Positions 24,634 through 32,227 of a stretch of 64,000 nucleotides of DNA are shown one piece after another. The notes under the pieces were generated by a model. The model saw only the letters and a program-made list of their open reading frames with translations, did not search any database and was not told where the DNA came from. The stretch comes from Algivirga pacifica (lineage in GTDB: Bacteria > Bacteroidota > Bacteroidia > Cytophagales > Flammeovirgaceae): positions 62,001 through 126,000 of the forward strand of contig NZ_BAABJX010000026.1 in the NCBI RefSeq assembly GCF_039543525.1, given 5' to 3'. Both the position numbers and the translations under genes were made by a program. Each line of letters starts with the position of its first letter. Position 1 is the stretch's first letter.

Positions 24634-24874
24634 AAACTTATAGGGCTGGCATAAAATCACTATTCCTTGGTATTCTTCTGTGATTAAGGGTGTTAAAGGG
24701 CGTTAATCACTTGAGAATTCAACAAGTTTTATTAATATTATAAAATAACCACTGGCGGAAAACCTTTTTCCGTAATATATTAGTTGATAACTTGAAACTA
24801 TTGCAACAGATTGTCGCAGTAGTCTATTTGTTCATCCTAAATCATTTGATTATAGATTAAAAACTGTACAACGA

Positions 24875-25288
24875 ATGAAAAAACTTCACGCATTAATGGT
24901 GAAGTTCTTTGCGCTTTCACTTTCCATTGTCCTTTCATTGACAAGTTATGCGGGAACTTCCACGCTACTTAAGTTCCCACTGGAAGGTCATCGAAGTAGC
25001 GAGTTATTAAGCTACAGGAATTCAGGGAATCTTGACTTCGATATTTATCCCGATGACAATACCAGGGAGGAAGTTAAAGTTAGCATCACCGGTGCTAACA
25101 GCAACCACATTTTGGAAATCACTATTTTCAACTCTATTGGAAATGTGGTCTTCAAGAAAAAGGTTACTCCAGTTAGAAGTGCGATGGAATATACAATCGC
25201 TCCAGAAGCCGCTTTTCAAGCAGGGTTGTATTTTCTGACACTAAAGAATGGGAGTAGTAGAATTACAAAGAAATTTGTCCTCAATTAA
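24875..25288 (+). CDS. Small exported protein that is mostly a T9SS-like C-terminal sorting tail
   Basis: The 137-residue protein has a signal (about 1-26, ending in SYAG) and one beta-sandwich domain. The last 80 residues, with ITIFNSIGNVVFKKKV, FQAGLYFLTLKNG and RITKKFVLN, match the layout of the type A sorting domain that targets proteins to the type IX secretion system. Only about 30 residues lie between the signal and this domain, so there is almost no cargo. Either the protein acts as a free-standing beta-sandwich or it is a remnant. The terminator at 25286 follows directly. Family assignment is by pattern only. Confidence 0.75.
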   Translation: MKKLHALMVKFFALSLSIVLSLTSYAGTSTLLKFPLEGHRSSELLSYRNSGNLDFDIYPDDNTREEVKVSITGANSNHILEITIFNSIGNVVFKKKVTPVRSAMEYTIAPEAAFQAGLYFLTLKNGSSRITKKFVLN

Positions 25289-25323
25289 AAAAGGTGTTCT
25301 TGCTAGCAAGAACACCTTTTTTG
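25286..25323 (+). terminator. Terminator of the small sorting-tail gene
   Basis: AAAGGTGTTCTTGC and its complement form a perfect palindromic stem, followed by a run of T residues; the hairpin begins at the stop codon. Confidence 0.92.
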
Positions 25324-25351
25324 GTACCTTAACATTACACTTGCAGACATC

Positions 25352-25714
25352 ATGATGTATAAATACCTCCCTTTATTATTAGCCATCTTTTTATTGCTAA
25401 CGGGGCTCGCTCACCTTATGATTCCAAACTTTTACGAACCATTGATCCCTGAAGTGGTTCACCCTCATTTTGCCAACATTGCCGCAGCTATCGCTGAAAT
25501 CTCTACTGCTTGCTTACTTTTATTCAAAAAGACACAGAAAATAGGAGGAATAGCTTTTGCCATTCTCATGCTTCTTTTTTTACCGATCCATATTCTTGAC
25601 CTAATAAGTGAGGTCCCGGTAGTAGGTTCCAAAACTACTGCGGTTCTACGCCTTTTATTACAGGGAGTTTTTATTTATCTAGGATGGAGCATATGGAAAA
25701 GCTCAAAAGATTAA
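25352..25714 (+). CDS. DoxX-like small membrane protein
   Basis: The 120-residue protein has four hydrophobic segments (about 5-22, 40-58, 64-85, 95-115). GLAHLMIPNFYEPLIP after the first segment matches the DoxX-like layout, in which a Gly-x-x-H motif precedes the loop. The family is often linked to redox or thiol stress but has no settled reaction. Start could be 25352 or the adjacent ATG at 25355. It is convergent with the methyltransferase gene, with only 23 bases between stops. Confidence 0.72.
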   Translation: MMYKYLPLLLAIFLLLTGLAHLMIPNFYEPLIPEVVHPHFANIAAAIAEISTACLLLFKKTQKIGGIAFAILMLLFLPIHILDLISEVPVVGSKTTAVLRLLLQGVFIYLGWSIWKSSKD

Positions 25715-25737
25715 ATATTGTCACTAATTAACCTATT

Positions 25738-26322
25738 CTATCGTTTTTTAGCGATTAATAATAAAGAGTCATCTGGATCAAACTCCTGATAGGATTTTAA
25801 TAATAGTATGTCAAAATACTTCCCAAAAGCTTCTTTCAACGTTTCTTCATTCTGATAGTTCACAAATAGTCCATTGAAAACCTCAGAATCTTCTCCTTTC
25901 CAAAAAGAAAAACAAACTACTCCATTGGAAGATAATATAGCAGCTTGTCGTTCCACGGACTGTTTCAGCTCCTCATCATTAAGGTGGTGTAATACCTTAT
26001 TGGCATAGACTCCATTAAAAGTCTTTTCTGTTGCTAGTGTGATCGCATCCAACTCCAAGAACTCTCCTTCAGGGTTTTCTTTCTGAAGATGTTTCAAAAA
26101 CTCTACAGAATTATCAGACCCAATGACATCATAAACTTCCTTAAGAATATTCCAGTCTGTACCCGGGCCAGAACCTATTTCCAATAGACGAGACCCTTCT
26201 GGTAAAAACGCTTTCAATTGTTCAATCAGTTTTCCTCCATCAAACCCCTCTGCCATACGAATATATTCCTCTACTGATGCTTTCGTTTTATAATATTCTC
26301 CTTCCATATCCTTTTTTTTCAC
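25738..26322 (-). CDS. Class I SAM-dependent methyltransferase
   Basis: The 194-residue protein carries motif I, LLEIGSGPGTDW, near residues 45-56, which binds S-adenosylmethionine. An acidic residue follows at the end of the next strand (VIGSDNSVEF), and VYANKVLHHL lies near 105 as the family's post-motif. It is short, single-domain and cytoplasmic. The substrate cannot be inferred; small-molecule or protein targets are both possible. The metal-hydrolase gene lies 53 bases upstream on the same strand, so a two-gene transcript is possible. Confidence 0.87.
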   Translation of the reverse strand: MKKKDMEGEYYKTKASVEEYIRMAEGFDGGKLIEQLKAFLPEGSRLLEIGSGPGTDWNILKEVYDVIGSDNSVEFLKHLQKENPEGEFLELDAITLATEKTFNGVYANKVLHHLNDEELKQSVERQAAILSSNGVVCFSFWKGEDSEVFNGLFVNYQNEETLKEAFGKYFDILLLKSYQEFDPDDSLLLIAKKR

Positions 26323-26375
26323 TAAAAACTTTTACCTCAAGTTAAAGCCTACAAATAACTAATTCCACCCAATTT

Positions 26376-27479
26376 CTAGTACTCTTCCCACCATCGAAAA
26401 GTAGGTACCTCACCCATCTTTACCATTTCTCCCAACCTTGGCATAGCAACATTTACCCCTTTACTTTCTGCCTCCATTACAAAACGCTTAACAGGCTCTT
26501 TCCAAGGATGTAAAGCTAAACGAAACCCTGCCCAATGCACCGGAATAGCGACATCAACTTTTGCATCCTGAGCTGCCCATATACTTTCTTCCGGCATCAG
26601 ATGAATCGCTTGCCACAATTTATCATATTGTCCACATTCCATAAAGCCCCAATCGAATGGACCTAAACGCTCCCCTACTTCCTTGAAATGTGGCCCATAA
26701 CCTCCGTCTCCTGACCAGTAAATCGAATGTTCTTCTGACTTAATTACCCAACCTCCCCAAAGGGACTTCGCTCTATCCTTTAATCCTCTTCCTGAAAAAT
26801 GTCGGGAAGGAGTAAATGTAATTTCTAGTTCTTGGAAAGAATCGGTATCCCACCAATCAAACTCCTTAATACCTTCTTTTTTTACTTCCCAGCGTACAAG
26901 GTGACGCTCTACACCCATTGCTACCCACCAATGGTCCACCTTATTTTTTAACTTTGTAATACTATCCAGATCCAAATGATCATAATGGTCATGGGTTTGT
27001 AACACCAGGTCAATCGGCGGAAGTCGATCAATAATATCCAGAGTATTTTCACTAAATCGCTTGGAAGGGAAAGGGGCTATAGGAGCTGCATTAGGTCCAA
27101 ACATCGGATCAATTAAAATATTTTTTCCTTTGACCTGTAGCAATAACACAGAATGTCCATACCAGATAAACTTAGGACGGTCTATATCTTCTTGAAAGCG
27201 CTTACGGTCTAAAGGTAATATCGCTAAAGGATCCTGAGGAGTCCGATTTCGCTTGTCTCTCATATTCCTCATAATCAACCCTGGCATCGTCCCCAAATTG
27301 ATGTCCATCTTGGTTTCAATCAAGTTTTCAAATTGCCCTTTTTTCCAATTGGATGATCGTTGATATCGTTCCAAATCATTTTTTGTTATTTTACCGCCAA
27401 ACTGACGCCCTTTCAAAAAGGCTATCCCTACAGAAATTACAGAAAGCATAATCACGAAGGGAAGTATTAAGCTTGTCAT
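26376..27479 (-). CDS. Metallo-beta-lactamase-fold hydrolase (NAPE-PLD/UlaG-like)
   Basis: The 367-residue protein begins with one membrane segment (about 5-22), then a metallo-hydrolase domain. The zinc motif THDHYDHLDLDS is near residue 163. Other ligands lie in SRHFSGRGLKDR (near 222), YWSGDGGYG (near 245) and PVHWAGF (near 318). The overall layout, including the WIGHSTVLL-like phrase WYGHSVLLLQ, resembles N-acylphosphatidylethanolamine phospholipase D and related phosphodiesterases. An anchored periplasmic or cytoplasmic-face lipid phosphodiesterase is plausible. The exact substrate is unknown. Confidence 0.87.
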   Translation of the reverse strand: MTSLILPFVIMLSVISVGIAFLKGRQFGGKITKNDLERYQRSSNWKKGQFENLIETKMDINLGTMPGLIMRNMRDKRNRTPQDPLAILPLDRKRFQEDIDRPKFIWYGHSVLLLQVKGKNILIDPMFGPNAAPIAPFPSKRFSENTLDIIDRLPPIDLVLQTHDHYDHLDLDSITKLKNKVDHWWVAMGVERHLVRWEVKKEGIKEFDWWDTDSFQELEITFTPSRHFSGRGLKDRAKSLWGGWVIKSEEHSIYWSGDGGYGPHFKEVGERLGPFDWGFMECGQYDKLWQAIHLMPEESIWAAQDAKVDVAIPVHWAGFRLALHPWKEPVKRFVMEAESKGVNVAMPRLGEMVKMGEVPTFRWWEEY

Positions 27480-27578
27480 AAAGAAGGTGTTTGTTTTACT
27501 TTGAAAAGTGTTTATATATTTTTTTATAAAAGCGACCTTATTTAAATAGGTGGCCAGATAGGAATAAACTCAAACGAT

Positions 27579-27630
27579 GGGCGACCACACGGGGTCGCCC
27601 CTACCTTTTACCTTTTACCTTTTACCTTTA
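27579..27630. repeat. GGGCGACC palindrome followed by (ACCTTTT)n tract
   Basis: The palindrome is at 27579-27600, and about four 7-bp units at 27602-27630. The tract ends three bases before the ATG at 27634. This is the same composite as upstream of the tryptophan dioxygenase gene. Confidence 0.88.
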
Positions 27631-27633
27631 AAA

Positions 27634-28617
27634 ATGAATCAGCAATTTAAAAAGGTGATCCTACAATCTACCAATTCCGAATCAATCACCAAAACCGAGG
27701 TTATTCAAGAGCTTTGGAGTGGATATGGAAGAATCTTAAGGCTTCAACTAAACAAGGGAGACCACAAGAGTGTTGTTGTCAAACATATACAATTGGAAGA
27801 AAAAGGGGCACACCCGAGAGGATGGAACTCCGACCTTTCGCACCAGCGAAAACTACATTCTTATGAAGTCGAGACTCAATGGTATAAGGACTATGCTCAA
27901 CAATGCCCTTCTCTTGCACGTATTCCTCAATGCCTTGGAATGGATAAAAAAGATGGAGAAGTATTAATTATACTGGAAGATTTAAATAGCAGTGGATATC
28001 CCTCCCGCAAAACTGCCGTAACATGGAAGGACATTGAAAACTGCTTGCACTGGCTCGCTAACTTCCACGCCACCTTTATGGGGAACAATCCCAAAGGACT
28101 ATGGGAAACAGGTACCTATTGGCACTTAGAAACACGACCGGAAGAACTTGCTGCTCTTGATGATCTTCCACTAAAAAAGGTTGCAGAAAGAATCGATCAG
28201 ATCTTGAAAGAAAGCCCCTTTCAAACCATCGTTCACGGAGATGCTAAACTCGCCAATTTCTGTTTTTCAGAAGATGGAGAAAAGGTTTCTGCTGTCGACT
28301 TTCAGTACGTAGGCGGTGGCTGTGGAATGAAAGATGTCGCTTACTTTGTTGGTAGTTGCCTCTATGAAGAGGATTGTGAACGTTACGAAGAACGCATTCT
28401 TGACTCTTATTTTCAGGAATTGAGAAGTGCACTTCAAAGACAAAGAAAAAACGTCGACCTTGATGCACTAGAAAAAAACTGGCGAGCTTTATATCCCGTT
28501 GCATGGACTGACTTTCATCGATTTTTGAAAGGATGGAGTCCGGATCACTGGAAGATTAATGCCTATAGTGAAAGGGTGAAGAGGGAGGTATTGAAAGCAG
28601 TGAGCAGTGAGCAGTGA
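27634..28617 (+). CDS. Phosphotransferase of the ecdysteroid-kinase/APH-like superfamily
   Basis: The start at 27634 (MNQQFKKVILQS) gives 327 residues; an ATG at 27577 lies in repeat DNA and would add residues coded by it. The kinase-like core shows an N-lobe Lys in VVVKHIQLEE, the Brenner catalytic loop HGDAKLANFCF (near residue 200) and the metal-binding Asp in VDFQYVGGGCGMKDVAY. This fits small-molecule kinases related to choline, aminoglycoside and ecdysteroid kinases. The substrate is unknown. The last codons and the stop lie inside a GCAGTGA heptamer tract. The phosphatase gene at 28687 follows on the same strand. Confidence 0.82.
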   Translation: MNQQFKKVILQSTNSESITKTEVIQELWSGYGRILRLQLNKGDHKSVVVKHIQLEEKGAHPRGWNSDLSHQRKLHSYEVETQWYKDYAQQCPSLARIPQCLGMDKKDGEVLIILEDLNSSGYPSRKTAVTWKDIENCLHWLANFHATFMGNNPKGLWETGTYWHLETRPEELAALDDLPLKKVAERIDQILKESPFQTIVHGDAKLANFCFSEDGEKVSAVDFQYVGGGCGMKDVAYFVGSCLYEEDCERYEERILDSYFQELRSALQRQRKNVDLDALEKNWRALYPVAWTDFHRFLKGWSPDHWKINAYSERVKREVLKAVSSEQ

Positions 28618-28659
28618 GCAGTGAGCAGTGAGCAGTGAGCAGTGAGCAGTGAGCAGTGA
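28597..28659. repeat. Heptanucleotide tandem repeat (GCAGTGA)9
   Basis: Nine perfect copies of a 7-bp unit overlap the end of the phosphotransferase gene; the stop is read from the third copy. Changes in copy number downstream of it would not alter the protein but would change spacing to the phosphatase gene. Confidence 0.95.
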
Positions 28660-28686
28660 AAATTAATCATTGAAAATTAATCCTTG

Positions 28687-29550
28687 ATGAATCTCGAAGA
28701 ACTTACCAACCTTGCGATAGAGGCGGCAAAAAAAGCTGGCAAATATATTTCCGAAAGCCTTCATGATCCTAATATCAACGTCTTGCGTAAAGAGGGTAAT
28801 AGTCTAGCATCCTCGGTGGTCACGGAAGTAGATTTTAAGAGCCAGGAAATCATATTATCCATACTCGCTGAGAGTCAGACTACCTATGATCTGGGACTAT
28901 TGACCGAGGAAAGTCAGGATGATAAAAGTCGATTTGAGAAAGCCTATTTCTGGTGTATCGATCCTATGGACGGCACTTTACCCTTTACAAAACAAACCGA
29001 AGGATTCTCCGTTTCTATTGCCCTAATCAGTAAAGAAGGTATCCCGGTAATTGGCGTTGTTTATGATCCTGTCACAGATACCTTATACCATGCGATAAAG
29101 GGGAAAGGAGCTTATAAAAACCAGCAGCCCTGGACAATTACTCCATCAAGTACTTTTCACTTTATTGCCGATCAAAGTTTTCAAAAACACCCTATCTATG
29201 TAGAGGTTATCGAAAGCATGGAGGCCTTGGTAAAACTGCATGGTTATAAAGAACTAAAGCGTAAGGAAATTGGAGGGGCAGTGATGAATGCTTTATGGGT
29301 ATTGGAACATGCACCCGCTTGCTATTTCAAGCTTCCTAAGCCTCAAAAAGGAGGTGGTTGCAGTTGGGATTTCGCTGCAACTGCTTGTATTTTTCAAGAA
29401 ATGGGAGCACACGTTTCCGATACAAAAGGTTCCCCTTTACCACTCAACAAAAAGGGAATGACTTATATGAATGAAAAGGGAGTACTTTATACCTCCAACC
29501 ATGAACTGGCAGAGGCCTTGCTATTACTATTAGAAGGACTTTCTGCTTAA
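28687..29550 (+). CDS. Inositol monophosphatase-family phosphatase (CysQ/SuhB-like)
   Basis: The start at 28687 is preferred over the TTG directly before it. The 287-residue protein has the family's metal ligands: Glu-Glu in LLTEESQD, the DxDGT motif as DPMDGTLPF near residue 99, and WDFAAT near 229. Members dephosphorylate inositol phosphates or 3'-phosphoadenosine 5'-phosphate. The substitution of Leu-Pro for the usual Thr-Asn after DGT is mildly unusual and fits more divergent members. It may be co-transcribed with the phosphotransferase gene upstream, suggesting a kinase/phosphatase pair acting on one small molecule; this is inference. Confidence 0.85.
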   Translation: MNLEELTNLAIEAAKKAGKYISESLHDPNINVLRKEGNSLASSVVTEVDFKSQEIILSILAESQTTYDLGLLTEESQDDKSRFEKAYFWCIDPMDGTLPFTKQTEGFSVSIALISKEGIPVIGVVYDPVTDTLYHAIKGKGAYKNQQPWTITPSSTFHFIADQSFQKHPIYVEVIESMEALVKLHGYKELKRKEIGGAVMNALWVLEHAPACYFKLPKPQKGGGCSWDFAATACIFQEMGAHVSDTKGSPLPLNKKGMTYMNEKGVLYTSNHELAEALLLLLEGLSA

Positions 29551-29704
29551 AAACTTAGACAATAAGAAGATTCATATTCAGGGAAGACAACTTTTTGAAC
29601 TTTCCTGCTATATCCATACAAACGATTTTTTTAGTTTACCAGGTGCTCCTTTTCAACGGACCCTAGGTATAGTATCAAACCAGACGTAATTAACATTCGA
29701 GATT

Positions 29705-30727
29705 ATGAACCGAAGAAACTTTCTATTCAACACAGCCATGCTTTCAGGCATTTTTTTACCTTCTTCACCTGCTTTAGCTACTCCTTCTACTCCAGGACTT
29801 ATAAAACCAAGACCATTAAAAAAAGGTGATAAAGTTGCGATCATGGCCCCTGCAGGAGCGGTCTTTAGTCCCAAGCATATTGATAAAGTATGTGATGCCC
29901 TTAAAGAGCTTGGCTTAGAAGCAGTCAAAGGAAAAAGCTTATACCAACAACACGGATACCTGGCAGGAAAGGATAAGGATAGAGCCAAAGAGTTTAATCA
30001 ATTTATGGGAGATAAGGACATCAACGGCATCTTAGCGATTCGTGGCGGATGGGGATGTGCCCGTATGCTTCCTTATATCGATTATGAACTGGCCCGAAAA
30101 AATCCCAAGATGGTGATGGGGATGAGTGATATTACTGCCTTGTTATTGGCCCTTTACCAGAAATCCTCTTTGGTTACTTTCCACGGACTAGTAGGATATG
30201 CCAGCTGGAATGAATTTTCTGTAGAGCACTTTCAACGTACCGTAATGACTAATGAAATGTACACGCTCATTAATGATACCTCTACGGAAGAAGAAGCCTA
30301 TACTATACGTCCCGGTGTAGTAGAAGGAGAATTGGTTGGAGGAAACCTTACCGTACTCTCTGGACTGATAGGCTCTCCATATATTCCGGACTGGAAAGGA
30401 AAGATTCTATTTCTGGAAGATCTAAATGAAGACCCTTACCGTATCGACCGAATGCTGACGCACCTTAAAATCTCTGGAGTTTTAGATCAGATCAGCGGAT
30501 TTATTTTTGGGAATTGTCGAAAGTGCGTTTCTGACGACCCTGCCGCTTCCTTCTCCCTGTCTGAGCTGTTCCTGGATCACATTTACCCCCTAAAGATTCC
30601 GGCTTATTACGGTGCTAACATTGGGCATATTACCAATAAATTTTCTCTTCCTGTAGGAGTAAAAGTACAGATGGATGCCAAGAAGCATACGCTAACTTAC
30701 TTGGAAACCCCCATGCTCGAAGCGTAA
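29705..30727 (+). CDS. ldcA: LD-carboxypeptidase (muramoyltetrapeptide carboxypeptidase, S66)
   Basis: The 340-residue protein starts with a signal resembling a Tat-type leader (NRRNFLFNTAMLSGIFL), so it is probably exported. The S66 triad is visible: the nucleophile Ser in GMSDITALLLALY (near 140), Glu in FLEDLNEDPYRIDRM (near 238) and His in GANIGHITNKFSLPVG (near 306). The enzyme removes the terminal D-Ala from cell-wall tetrapeptides. Most LdcA are cytoplasmic, so the leader is notable. No operon partner is present. Repeat A5 starts two bases after the stop. Confidence 0.9.
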   Translation: MNRRNFLFNTAMLSGIFLPSSPALATPSTPGLIKPRPLKKGDKVAIMAPAGAVFSPKHIDKVCDALKELGLEAVKGKSLYQQHGYLAGKDKDRAKEFNQFMGDKDINGILAIRGGWGCARMLPYIDYELARKNPKMVMGMSDITALLLALYQKSSLVTFHGLVGYASWNEFSVEHFQRTVMTNEMYTLINDTSTEEEAYTIRPGVVEGELVGGNLTVLSGLIGSPYIPDWKGKILFLEDLNEDPYRIDRMLTHLKISGVLDQISGFIFGNCRKCVSDDPAASFSLSELFLDHIYPLKIPAYYGANIGHITNKFSLPVGVKVQMDAKKHTLTYLETPMLEA

Positions 30728-30729
30728 AT

Positions 30730-30884
30730 GTTGAGGCGGCTTGCGCCGCTAGTTGAGTAGCACTGCGTGCTGTTGAGTTTCACCTTCGGTGAGTTGAGAA
30801 AAGGTACTGTTTAAAACTCAACAGAGCGAAGCTCTACTCAACAGCACGCAGTGCTACTCAACCAGCGGCGCAAGCCGCCTCAAC
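30730..30884. repeat. TTGAG mini-hairpin array, copy A5 (complete)
   Basis: A full symmetric array opens with GTTGAGGCGGCTTGCGCCGC and closes with the inverse. Inner modules include AGCACTGCGTGCT, a CACCTTCGGTG hairpin, CAGAGCGAAGCTCT and CAGCACGCAGTGCT. It sits between convergent genes, five bases from the DUF2141 stop. Confidence 0.9.
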
Positions 30885-30888
30885 TGTG

Positions 30889-31332
30889 CTAGAAGATCTT
30901 ATATAGCTTCAATTGCTGCCTTTTATAGTGTTTATTAAAAGGTACTGAGGCCGCATCAAACTTGGGATTTCCTAGAGGCTTATAGTTATTTCCAAAAGCT
31001 ATTGGTTCTTTGGGAACTCCCATCATATTATCATCCAGTTCTCCATTATCATTAAGATCCTGAAAAACGGATATTGCATAGGTGCCATAAGGTACCTCAA
31101 AAGAAATCACCTTTTTATCTTCTTTAGTATCGATAACCATATCCTTAAACGGCTTATCAATCCAGTCCTTTCCATCGCGATCATAAAGAGCGATAAATAC
31201 CGTCCCTTTTCCTTGCTCAATATTGGTAATCTCAAACTCCAGGGTTTGGGTTTGAGCATATCCATTATAGGGTTTAAACAGTAGGCTCCCCAACAGGAAG
31301 CAGACAGTTATTATTATTTTATAGGTATTCAT
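30889..31332 (-). CDS. DUF2141 exported protein
   Basis: The 147-residue protein has a signal peptide (about 1-27, ending in GYAQ). The mature part is beta-rich and begins LEFEITNIEQGKGTVFIALYD. YGTYAISVFQDLNDNGELD and GVPKEPIAFGNNYKP are the family's characteristic phrases; the Asp/Asn run looks like a calcium-binding loop. DUF2141 has no experimental function known to me. It is a single gene convergent with the LD-carboxypeptidase gene, separated by repeat A5. Confidence 0.88.
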   Translation of the reverse strand: MNTYKIIITVCFLLGSLLFKPYNGYAQTQTLEFEITNIEQGKGTVFIALYDRDGKDWIDKPFKDMVIDTKEDKKVISFEVPYGTYAISVFQDLNDNGELDDNMMGVPKEPIAFGNNYKPLGNPKFDAASVPFNKHYKRQQLKLYKIF

Positions 31333-31606
31333 AGTCAGTGGTTAATATATGAATTCCCTAGGGTAACACTGAATCACCTACTACAGTTATTAAAATGGAA
31401 ATTTTTTATGTTAAGGAGTTGAATAGCAATTCGTGCTATTGAGGCTTTATCATCTAGTCAAAGAAAACTTCTGACATTTTTATTCGTTAAAAGAAAATAA
31501 CATTACAAAGTAGTATCACAGAAGAAGGGGACTTATACCTACCCGCTTTCTTCTTCTCCGTCTGCTGCTATCAACATATCCTAAAAACTATTTTGATAAA
31601 AGGTAA

Positions 31607-32134
31607 ATGGAAGCCATTGACAAACTAAACGTTGGCGACTTTTTAAGCTCTCCTCGCCACGGCTATTTTTTCAGGAAGGATCAACGTGTTCTAAAAAAAA
31701 TCAGGAGAAGAGTAAACCAATTAAGGCATACCGGAAGTATTCCTGAAAAAACCCTCATTATCAATATCCAGAAAAAGCCCAAGATTATCGAGCTGCATGA
31801 CGGCAATGCAACGGTGGTCGCCTGGTACCTATATGCCCTGGAGAAAGGACTTCCCTTAACGGGACGGGAGCTTCGAAAAAGCTTTGACAATATTATCGTA
31901 CTTCACTCCAGACGCTATGTTACCGGACAGGTATGGCATCCTTTTGTTCCAAAGGAATTAGCCTGTGCCCGACGCCTTTTTGGTGTGGTAGATGCAGAGC
32001 AAAATAGCGTAGCCCGAAAGGCACTAAATCTTAAACGGAAGAGCATTTACTTTAACAACAGTAAGTACTTTGCAGGGAGGGACAGTTGTGAGCCTATTAA
32101 GGTTATTGTGGATAAGTTACAGCCTTTGCTCTAA
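31607..32134 (+). CDS. Unrecognised basic protein
   Basis: I do not recognise this 175-residue family. It has no signal or membrane segment and is rich in Lys and Arg, with basic clusters KKIRRRVNQLRH (near 30) and RKALNLKRKSIYF (near 145). The middle region, KPKIIELHDGNATVVAWYLYALEKG, looks like a folded alpha/beta domain. Nucleic-acid binding is a possibility suggested only by charge. The upstream gap is about 275 bases and the next gene follows after about 95 bases on the same strand. The start at 31607 follows AAAGGTAA. Confidence 0.7.
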   Translation: MEAIDKLNVGDFLSSPRHGYFFRKDQRVLKKIRRRVNQLRHTGSIPEKTLIINIQKKPKIIELHDGNATVVAWYLYALEKGLPLTGRELRKSFDNIIVLHSRRYVTGQVWHPFVPKELACARRLFGVVDAEQNSVARKALNLKRKSIYFNNSKYFAGRDSCEPIKVIVDKLQPLL

Positions 32135-32227
32135 AACACTCCCCTTACCAAGGTTGTTTCTATTGTAATTATGCTTAATATATATTCCGTTTATCACCTA
32201 TAAACAATTAGCAATAAAAAACACCTT

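Noticed and set aside
28597..28659. Possible CRISPR or direct-repeat array
   Set aside because: The 7-bp units are contiguous with no spacers, so this is a simple tandem repeat.
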